The position numbers and the translations under genes are program-made. A model generated the notes under the pieces. It was not told the DNA's origin. It saw only the letters and a list, made by a program, of their open reading frames with translations, and did not search any database. Positions 23,471 to 33,200 of a stretch of DNA of 64,000 nucleotides are shown piece by piece; positions within the stretch are counted from its first letter, which is position 1, and each line of letters opens with the position of its first letter. The DNA comes from Jaltomata sinuosa. Lineage: Eukaryota > Streptophyta > Magnoliopsida > Solanales > Solanaceae. The stretch spans positions 28,705-92,704 of the forward strand of contig QJPP01005183.1 of assembly GCA_003996215.1 (NCBI GenBank). The letters run 5' to 3'.

Positions 23471-23780
23471 TTACCTTTTTTTTTTTACTAGATTCGATTT
23501 TGCCTCATACAATAAGTTATAAATATTTGTGCAATTATAAATTCGTTCATTCAGAGTATAATATATAATTTAAAGATTAAAATTATTACTAAATAAGAAA
23601 GTAATGAACTTTTTAGAATAGATTAACAAAAAGTATGACACATAAATTGGAATAAAAAGACCAAAGAGTACATGAAAGCCAAAAAAAAAAGAAGGAAAAG
23701 AAAAGAGGGTTTGACTAGACACAAAATTAAGAAAGAAAGAAAACTTTTAAAACTCATATTTAATCTCTTAAAAAAAAGAA

Positions 23781-23853
23781 TGGAGATGCGGGGTATCGAT
23801 CCCCGTACCTCTCGCATGCTAAGCGAGCGCTCTACCATCTGAGCTACATCCCC
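23781..23853 (-). tRNA. trnA-AGC: tRNA-Ala (anticodon AGC)
   Basis: The 73-base gene folds as a canonical cloverleaf. The acceptor stem GGGGATG pairs with CATCTCC, including the G3-U70 wobble pair that is the main alanyl-tRNA synthetase identity element. The D arm is GCTCAGATGGTAGAGC, the anticodon stem CTCGC/GCGAG has loop TTAGCAT (AGC), and the T arm is TACGGGGATCGATACCCCG. The discriminator is A. There is no intron and the 3' CCA is not encoded, as expected for a nuclear gene. On the minus strand a T-run follows the gene. Confidence 0.97.
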
Positions 23854-23952
23854 TTGCTGACTAAAATGGTTTAAGATATTCTACATTTCTCCATCTGATG
23901 ACCATAACTTTATATAAATGATGATTAGAAAATCAATTGTGTAATCATTATA

Positions 23953-24200
23953 CACCCTCCGTTTAAAAAAGAATGACCTACTTTTCTTTTTAGTCTGTTT
24001 CAAAAAGAATGACCTCTTTCCTTTTTTGGCAACACTTTAATTCCAACTTTTCACATGGCATGTTTAAAACTCAAGATTAAAGGGCATTTTGGTACATTTG
24101 ACATAACTTTAATTTAAGACCACAAGATTCAAAAATCTTCTTTATTTTCTTAAACTCCGTGTCAAGTCAAAATAGATCATTCTTTTTTAAACGGAAAAAG
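23953..24200. mobile_element. Stowaway-like MITE
   Basis: The termini CACCCTCCGTTTAAAAAAG and inverted CTTTTTCCGTTTAAAAAAG are flanked by TA. The 248-bp body is closely related to the element at 20255-20504. Confidence 0.8.
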
Positions 24201-24420
24201 TAATATTCAATGAATTAAATTTAAAATAATAAAATATTTAGTTAAACCGAAGTGCTTAAAAACTGAAAAGTCTTTTACAACTCACACGGATTTTGATTCT
24301 TTCAGGCTTGACGATAAACTTATAAGTAATTATTAAGCTTTAACTGAATAATGGGTAAACTGTTATAAAATTTGAATAAACTGTCTTTTCAACCGATAAC
24401 CCGATATTAGTAAACAAATA

Positions 24421-24475
24421 ACATCTTGTTCTATTTGAACAATCTTTAACATCTTGTTCTATTTGAACAATCTTA
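24421..24475. repeat. 28-bp tandem duplication
   Basis: Two adjacent copies of ACATCTTGTTCTATTTGAAC + AATCTTTA, without mismatch over the first 24 bases. Confidence 0.85.
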
Positions 24476-24714
24476 TTTTCGTGTAATTTAAAATTTATTT
24501 TATCTCCTTTTAACACTTTTTAATAGATAAACATGTCTTTTAATTAGGTTTCAACTGATATTTATGCGCTTTAATTTTTGGTGTGCACAAATAGATACAC
24601 GCATCCTACATGACAAATTACATGAGTTGCACGCGTCATATAAGTCAAATTGCATGCATAAGATTTTCCATGTAGAACGCGTATAACTAATTATTTAACT
24701 TTATGATAGTTTAA

Positions 24715-25275
24715 GCTAGCGTTTGGCTATAGATTCTCAAATATTTTTGGCGAATATTATTTGGGTGAAGATTTGGGTGAAATTTCACCATGTGTTTGGC
24801 CATAATATTTGAGAAATATATTTCACTTTTTTAAGAAATATGATTTTACCCATAAGTTTTAAACACTATCAAAACTAACCATAAGTTTGTATTACATAGC
24901 AAGATAGAAACGTCGACGTAACAAGATTCATAATTTTCGCAATAAGTCAGTTGGATCTTCGTTGCAGCAAATAACAAGTAATGAAGCATAACTATTGTTC
25001 CTTTCAAAGATAAAAGTTTGTGTAGAATTTGAATAAATAGAGAGTATTTTTGTAAAAGATACAAATTAGATGTAGAATTTGAATTTTTAAAAGCTCTCAA
25101 ATAATGAGATTTGGCCCAAATACTAATTTTTTCTAGTATTTGAAAATTTGGGTTATTTGCCAAAAAAATTTGTCAAATAATAACAAATTGTATGGACAAA
25201 CACTATTTGCCAATTCCTCCCCCCCCCCCCCCCCCCCCCAAATATTACTTGAAAAATCTATGGCCAAACGTGTCC
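24715..25275. mobile_element. MITE, TTTGGCCATAGATT type, TAA target duplication
   Basis: The termini GCTAGCGTTTGGCTATAGATT and inverted GGACACGTTTGGCCATAGATT form an imperfect inverted pair flanked by TAA (24712-24714 and 25276-25278), consistent with a Harbinger-type MITE of 561 bp. Near its right end lies a 21-C homopolymer (25219-25239). Confidence 0.65.
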
Positions 25276-25446
25276 TAAGTGTCTACTTATGTATATCCAA
25301 ATTTGGAGAGTATAAGTGTCAGCTGAAACAAAGTTAAATGAAACATTTATGTATTATGCCTTCCAAAAAATCTAACATTTCCAATTTTTTTTTTTTTATA
25401 AAAAAGGGAAGAAAAGAAAAACAATCTGATCTTCTTTTACCACCAA

Positions 25447-25600
25447 AGGGGGCTGCTAGTCTCTTAACAAGAGGTCTCGGGTTGGAGCCCTGGATGCGAA
25501 AAAAATCTTTGGTAGGAATCGCTTCTTCCGAATAAATTCTATGCGGCGCAAATTCAAATTAATTGAACTTCAATGCAAGTAAGGAACACCGGATGAGAAA
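25447..25600 (+). mobile_element. tRNA-derived SINE fragment
   Basis: The segment contains CTCGGGTTGGAGCCCTGG (B-box region), GGTAGGAATCGCTTCTTCCG, TGCGGCGCAAATTCAAATTA and AAGGAACACCGGATGAGAAA. The same body occurs in the copy at 55411-55560. Confidence 0.6.
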
Positions 25601-25644
25601 CCCAAAAATAAAAAATCTAAACTTGTTTTTAACCCACAGTTCGC

Positions 25645-26299
25645 GAGTTTAGGGCTAAAATTGTCTCTTAACTATTAGAGTAGGTTCATTTTGGTCCCTC
25701 AAATATAATGCTGAGCATATTTAGTCCCTTAACTTTACTAAAGTGAAGCACTTTTGGTCTTCCTAACATAATAATGTTAAAAATTAACGAAAAGGATAAT
25801 TTTCTAACGGTGTAAATTTGACAGTGTTATCTCTTTCTTAATTGATATACATTTTCTTTTTTTCTTGTCTTCTTAATTTTTTAGGATTAATGTAGTAGTA
25901 GCTATTTATATTTGAAGACAATACTTTAGAACACAATAATCTGCCCACTCGAAAAAAATAACCATTTTCTTAATTGCAGTAACAAAATGGTCTTAAAATC
26001 AGTGGCGTAGCTAGTAATTTGGTGAAGGGTGTGCGAATTTCTTCTTAATTGTGTTTAAGAGCGTGCAAAATTAAATATATACTCATAATAGCTAATACTT
26101 AACCTCTATGAGTTTGTATTTTACAAGTCACGTGGGTGCCACATGGGTTTAACACTATTATTTTTAAACGGATTTTGTTAGGGAGATCAAAAGTGCTCCA
26201 CTTTAGTAAAGTTAAGGGACTAAATATGCTCAAAGTTATATTTGAAGGACCAAAATGAACCTGCTCTAATAGTTAAGGGACAATTTTAGCCCCAAACTC
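25645..26299. mobile_element. Mutator-like non-autonomous element with long terminal inverted repeats
   Basis: Inverted repeats of about 120 bp start GAGTTTAGGGCTAAAATTGTC and, inverted, GAGTTTGGGGCTAAAATTGTC. They stay similar through TTGGTCC, AGCATATTTAGTCCCTTAAC and TTTACTAAAGTG. The flanks carry a perfect 10-bp duplication CACAGTTCGC (25635-25644 and 26300-26309), fitting the 9-11 bp of Mutator elements. An AGTGGCGTAGCTAGTAATTT repeat is nested near 25998. Confidence 0.85.
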
Positions 26300-26343
26300 C
26301 ACAGTTCGCACCCAAACTATCCAAAAAATTCAAATTGCAACAA

Positions 26344-26478
26344 TGGAGGCGATTTTCTACTGCTTCGTCCATGAGAGCTCTTCATGGCTCTAGCGTCCAC
26401 CTCCTACAGTGCTGTCTTTGCAATTTCATTCTCCGCAACCTTCCGATTCACGGCCATTTTACCTTCGCCAAATTAAGG
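26344..26478 (+). pseudogene. Possible orphan first exon or gene fragment
   Basis: The stretch has coding-like composition, unlike its surroundings. The ATG at 26344 (MEAIFYCFVHESSSWL) stops after 16 codons. A second frame starting at an ATG near 26370 reads MRALHGSSVHLLQC.. for ~36 codons and ends at a possible GT donor (TTAAG/GTAATT). I find no continuing exon downstream and do not recognise the product. Confidence 0.3.
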
Positions 26479-26479
26479 T

Positions 26480-27279
26480 AATTCAATATCCTAATATTTT
26501 CTCCTTCATTTTACCACATTCGTAATCCGTCTAATTGAAATATAATCCTCTAATTCCTTGCTTATCTCTGAATATAGACCGTGTAGCTCTCAATTATTAC
26601 GTTTCTTTTGACCGCATTCGCTGTTTTTTTTTTGGGGTGATTAGTTTACTCATTAGTGCGATCCGCACAGTAATTAGCTACTGAATGTTATCCTTGCTGC
26701 ATTTGAAAAAAATGTGAACATGTATTATTGTGGCTTTTCGGAAAAGTCACAACCTATTCAATGTGAAAAGGTGCTTTTCAAATTGCACCTTTTCTCCTGG
26801 TGTCTTTTCGGAAAGCACTTGTTCATTTCCCAATTTACACCTCTTAAAAAATGCAACAGTGAGTTGGATCTATAAATCCACATTGAACATGTTGGGACGG
26901 CGGAAGTTGAGTGATTTTATAGTCACAACATTTCGTTTAGTGGAGAAATCACAAGTTTGATTAAACACATAAACTTTAACACTCTCTCAAATTCAGCGAT
27001 ATCCGTAGTTAAGTATTATGATTACTGATCATCAAACAAGTAGAGGATAATTTTGATAACTTTGAGATGATATTAGAAGAAATGAACACTAACTGTGATG
27101 TGTCCTGATATTCGAGATCAATTGATTAAAAGCTAGTTCTATTTTGACCTCTTTGCTGGCTTTTCCCTACTGTATAGACTCCAAGATCCAGCAATTCATC
27201 AGACATGTTTACATTAAGTCTAGAAAGACCAAATATTAAAACTGGGGTAGTTTCATCTATGCATCTCCACTCCCAACTT
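26480..27279. other. Intergenic, no supported gene
   Basis: It holds a short local inverted/direct repeat of AAGGTGC..TTTTCGGAAAG motifs at 26735-26820. From about 27130 onward lies the downstream flank of NPF4 copy A, read on the minus strand. Confidence 0.4.
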
Positions 27280-30200
27280 TTACTTGCTAGACCTTACTGA
27301 TCTATACTTGTATTTTGTAGCCCAATATAGGTAGTGCATAAAGTTTAATGCACTGAGTATGCACATTAGCCAGTAGAACCTCTCCAAATGGTAGTGATTC
27401 AAGTTGCTAACCGAGAGCCACGATTTGTGCTTTGAAATGCCCGTCACGCCATTGACGATAGACACTATTACTGAGCTAAGATAGTAGCCTATGGCTAAAG
27501 AAGCCCATGAGAGCGATGTTGCCAATGATCTCATACTGACTGGTGCTTCTGAGAAGCAGAATTCTAGTAGCCCAGCTAGAACGAAAAGATCGGCTGATCC
27601 AAGAAACAAGTACTGAAAAGCGATCCAAAAGAAAGTTATGGGCAGTGGTTTGGCAGAATCGAGAAGTCCTGAGTTAGTAGCTACTCCTTTGCGCTTGTTT
27701 TCAACAAGGGCTGCGACTGCCATGGCCACAATGGAGAGGAACAAACCGATACCAATGCGTTGGAGGTGAGAGATGCCCATTTCTGTTTTGGTTGCTCTAC
27801 GAGCAAATGGGATGATGAAGTGGTCGTAAACTGGTGCTAGGATCATGATGAATACTACAGGGAAAATGGGGAGTGAAGCCGGAGGGACTTTTAAGGAGCC
27901 TAGTTTTGTGTTCATTGTGGCTGCTTGCTGGACTGAGAACGTATTTAGTTGAGCTAGACAGCAGTTGAGCATGATGGTGCAGGCAAAAATCGGGAAAAGT
28001 TTCATCACAATCTTGACTTCTTCCACTTGTTGCACTGAGCAGTTTAGTGCACCACAAGCTGGTGTGTCTGAAACAGCCCGATTAAGGAAACTAAGACTTT
28101 TCGATGGAGTCTCAATTGATTCTACATCTTTGCTGTTTGTATTTTGACCACCTTCCATGCCAGTTGGAATTGAAGGAGAAGGACTTGAACCCATACTTGC
28201 AATGGCAGTACTTGAGTTTCTCGATGCACGAGAATTTAGTAATGCTGCAATTAGAACCTATGCATTATAACATGAGATTAGTTGCTTAGCAAAGATAAAA
28301 CTCAAAGCTTGCTTGTGTAAAAAGTGCATACAAAATGAAACAATTAGTTAGGTGGAGGTTCTTGAAAATCTATACCTTGCTGATAGTTGTAAGAGGGCTT
28401 CCACTAGGTATCTTGTTCCGATAGAATGGTGAACCAACAAGGAAGATTGGGATTGACAAAAATATAGCCAAAGTTGCAATCCCAAATCCCCATTGCCAAC
28501 CCTTATTGTCTTCCACCCAGACCACAAATGTGACAGCAATGAGACCTCCACAGGAGAGGCAGAACACAAAGTAATTGAAGAAAGTTGATCTTTGCTTTCT
28601 TCCTTGTGGGGTTGATTCATCGAACTGTTCAGCACCATGGGGTGGCAGTGACCCCTTTATACCTCCTACACCTAATGCCACTAGGTAGAGTCCTATGAAT
28701 AACATTGCAGCTTGTGCACCATGAACTTGTTCACATGGCATGTTGGACACTCCTAGGTCGCATTTTGGTGGCTTCAATGAACTGGAACGAGCTTGTATGG
28801 TGAGTACTACCAGTCCCTGTTTTCACCCAAAATTTCAGGAAATGTTCAGAAACAACTACTTCGTATTGTGAGGATTCATGGTAAATAATCTACAAAAGTG
28901 AAAGACATGTCCTACAGAATGGTTGTATGACAAGTAATGTTATAAGGAGCAAATGTTGGTTCTCTAAAGTCCAACATATCCATGATATGTTTTCCGTAAG
29001 AATGCTGATGTAGATGAATGTTCTGTCATACATGATTAGACAAGATAAAAAATGATCACATTCAATAGAAGGCAAAAGTAACATTCAGGGAGAGGATAAA
29101 TGAGAGGAGATCACTTGAGATGGTTTGATCATATCCTGCTTCGACTTCTAGATGCAAATGATAATTCGAGGCAAAATGGGATGAGGTACAACCTTAAATC
29201 ACATGGTAGGAAGTCATCTGGAAAGACCTATAATCTCTTGTAATCCATGCGGATCAAGCGAAAACTAGAGCACATGGAGAAAAAGGATCTATACAGGTGA
29301 TATCGGTAAGTTGGATTAAGTTTGAGTTATATTAGTACTTTTTGTTTCAGGTCCAATATTCTCTAGAAATCTTTAGTCTTATTTTCCAGTAGAAAATATA
29401 TTAAGTTTTTAGTGTTAGAGAAACTTAACTTCTATATTATTGGACTAAGGCGGCTTAAATGGAGATACATGGGTTCATACAACTTACCCCAACTTGTTTG
29501 GGATTGAGGCACAACTATTATTGTATTATTCAGGAACAACTAACAAATCTTTATCAGGTCAGTGAAACTGATATATGAAATACTCTTTGAAGTTCTTTTT
29601 CAAACTACTTATCTAAAAGAATAGTTCAGCAACATCTGATCAATATTGGGCTGTAGCCTTGATCCCTTTGGAACTTCATCTGTCATATTTTGTTGTAGTT
29701 ACTGTTCCTTTAAGAATGCTTTGTCATGTTTTTTTGTATTTTACTATGACTTCTTCCTTTTCTTGAACTGTTTGTTATGCTTTTCTTGAGCCGAGGATTT
29801 ATCGAAAATATTCTCTTTACCTTCCAAGGGAGGGGTAAGGTCTGCGTACACACTATCCTCCCCAGACCCCATTTGTGGGATTAAACTGGGTATGTTGTTG
29901 TTGGTGACTCGAACCCATAATCTTAGGGTTGGAGCCTCGAGGTAGAGTATGCTCACCATCCGAGCAACCCCTATTGTCAACTTCACCTTAGTTCCCTAGG
30001 GATTACCCTTAAAAGTTTATAGTGCTAAGACCCTAGTGAGACTAACAAAGGAATGTCCTAAAGAGTTCACAATTCAGACATAAAAGAGTGAGGAAAAAGT
30101 TTCTCCAGCTGTCACTGGAATAAAGAGTTCTTTTAAGTCCAATTTTTGACATTCAAAATTCAGGTTACCCTATAGCTAGAATTCCTTGTTAAGTTTATTT

Positions 30201-33200
30201 TAATCACCTAGCAGCACATAGAATCTTTTGAATTAGAAAAATAAATAGTGAAAAAGATAACAGAGAGAAAAAAAAAATCTAATATGTTTCATGAATTCTC
30301 TGTAACCATTCCGCTCTACTTCAGTATTCGTAGAATTGTAACAAACTATTTTTGCATTGACCGCTGACCTATTGATGTCCGAAACAACCTCTCTACCTTC
30401 ACAAGTAAGGGTAAGGTCTGCTTATACACCATTCACTTTTGAAATTGCACTAGATATGTTGTTGATTGTAGAGCTATTGCAATTCTCCTCCTTTATATAT
30501 ATATATATATATATAGTCCGGACTCAACAAAAAAATAATCACATCGCAACCACTGGTGTTGCCTAGTGGTCAATGTAGTTGGCTGAGAATCATGAGGTCT
30601 CGAGTTCAAATTTCAGTGGAGGCAAAAACACTAGGTGATTTCCCCCATATATGTTCAAGCTTTAGTGGAAAGAGTTATCCGATACCTGTGTTGGTGTGGG
30701 AGGTAAAAAGCAAGGTACCTTGTAGAATTAGTTGAGTGTGCACAAGCTGATCCGAATAACACACTTACAAAAAAAGTTATTGCCACTCGTGTCAAATTCT
30801 AAAAATATATATTATTTTTGAAGGATCGACATGCGCCAGTAAACATTTTTAAAGAGTTCAATCAATATATATACATGACATGCAACAAAGACAAAAGTAG
30901 GATTTGAAAAAAAATCAAAGATAGGGGATAAGTGGCCATTATTAATTCATGGCACTCCGACATATAAGCTTGTGACATACACAAACAAATGTAAACAATT
31001 CTAGTGCACATTTTCTACTTTTGATAGGTGTATTAATGTATATAATAATGCTGTCCTAAGTCTATGTTGGTGACATGTGTGCCCCTTTTCTAACAAAAAT
31101 GGAATGTTTCCTGTGGACATTCTTTCCTAATGGAAAATTTGTGGCTATTTAAAGAAATCCATAGATCTGCCACATTCCCAACATCCACACACCTGTTCCA
31201 TGGTCCTGGTAAAATATATTATTGTATTTTTTTTATCACCATTTTGGTTAATATTCCCTTGGGTTACCCATAAAAAGCAGAAACCCCTTTAACTCTTTGG
31301 CACTTTACAATACCATTTTGTGCAAATCTTATATTTTAAAATCTCAACAAGATATGTTGCTTGTGAGTTTTGAGAATGTCTGTTCCATGTCCATTGGAAT
31401 CATTTGCTAGGTCAAAGCAGACAACATCTCTTTTTGATATCCTAGATCTTGCTATCCATGCCATATACACTAAAAAAGAACTGGAATTAGCAGCGAACTT
31501 CATCGCTAATTTACTTGTAGCTAACATGATTTTATGCTAATCCACTACAAAATAAAATTAGCGATGAATTTTATTGTTTAGTTACAAAATTTATTCCTCG
31601 CTAATTCCTTTTTTTTTTTTTAAAGATAGTGATAGTCAACAAAATTGGGTGTGGCACAAAGCAAAATACCCCTAAATTCCACCCCAAAAAAGAGAAATAA
31701 TCCAAAACTTGGATTGGCCATTTAAACAAGAAGAAAACCAAAAAGTCAAACATAAACAGAACATGAAATGTGAAAAACCTAAGATGCCAAGAGTGTCTGT
31801 TTCTGCATGAGGTGCAATTAGGGGCGGATCCAAGGGGCCAGGAGGTGTGCCCTTAAATTCTTTTGGTAAAAAATTATACTGTATATATAAAATATATATA
31901 TATATATATATTTTTTTTTATGTATATATATTGATTTTGAATTCCCTGAACACAAGGCAAGAGGCTGAGAGGTTCCAAGTTCAAATCTTAGGCACTTTTT
32001 TTTTGTTTTCGAACCCCCGAAACAAAAATCCTAGATCCGCCACGGGATGCAATGCAATAGGAAATGAAGTATATGGCAATGAATTGTGAGAAGGTACGAC
32101 TAGTTGAAATTTGAGACAAACAACATTAATTGCTAACAAACAGAAATTTAGGTGTTGAATTCGTTTAACTTGTTGCTAATTGCTTCCCCATCTTGATTAA
32201 GATTGATTCCTAGTCTTAGCGTATACATTTAAATTCATTGAATCTAACAGTCTTGAATCTTGATTAAGATTGAACCCTAATCTAAAGTTTGGAGTTGCAT
32301 CTCATTATTGATTTGCAACTCCAACATGTGACATTTAGGTGTAATGTTCTAATGTCATTAAAATTGATTTTCAGAAAAACTTACGTAAATTTTTTAACTC
32401 CATTTTCACTAAATTATTCTCTTCACGTCGAAGGGATTCAATCGTTCATATATAGCAAACAAATTCATTCTAGTATAACTAATCTCGGAATTAGTTATAC
32501 CACAAATTTGATTTTATATCTATATTATATTTAATGTTGGAAATAATCAAATGAAAAAGATGCTCTTCTCCCGAAGTTCTTTAAAAATTTAAAGGTTAAA
32601 ATTGAAAATAAAAGTTTTTACAAATTAATCTACTGTAAAATTAAGCACATATTTTATATTATATTCCACGTATCTCATTGTTAATCCAAAATACCAAACG
32701 TCTACCTAAATATGGGAGATATAGTGAGTATATAAAGAAGCAAGTCTTAGATCCTAGTGATGTGTTTTAAAGTTATGCTGGCTTAGATCAAAACCAGACA
32801 TCACTAGTGGATTGGGCTGTTATATATGATATCAGAGTCACTCCGTGTGCAACCTTGAACAATGGTGGGGTACAAACCTCAGTGAGGGTGCTCTGTCTCT
32901 AAGGGGGTGTATGTAACGCCCTAGGCGAAATTCCACACTGATAAAACACGAGAGATGTTGAGTATATAAGGAACTAAGTCTTAGATCCTAATAAGCGTTT
33001 TAAAATCGTACGAACCTAACCTCAAAAGCGGATAATATATATCAGTAATAGACTTGACAGTTACATATATCCCACGTATCTCATTGTTCATCTAAAGAAC
33101 ACAAACATCTACCTAAATATTAGTATATTTTTACTAAATAATTATTTTATTATTTAATCCTCGTATTATAATCTCCACGTTATAATCTTTATGTAACTTT

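Noticed and set aside
23623..23838. 71-codon - frame
   Set aside because: It reads through the tRNA-Ala gene and adjoining T-rich DNA.
27797..28147. Frames overlapping the NPF4 copy A last exon on both strands (and equivalents at 53034-53894)
   Set aside because: Shadows of the conserved transporter exon in other frames; their equal presence in both paralogues follows from the protein conservation.
29907..29985. Second tRNA gene (and 52240-52320)
   Set aside because: A- and B-box-like motifs are present but acceptor and anticodon stems do not pair; SINE heads.
32822..32910. Complete LTR retrotransposon with coding region
   Set aside because: The interval between the LTR-like units is under 100 bp and has no gag or pol, so only a TRIM-like element is supported.
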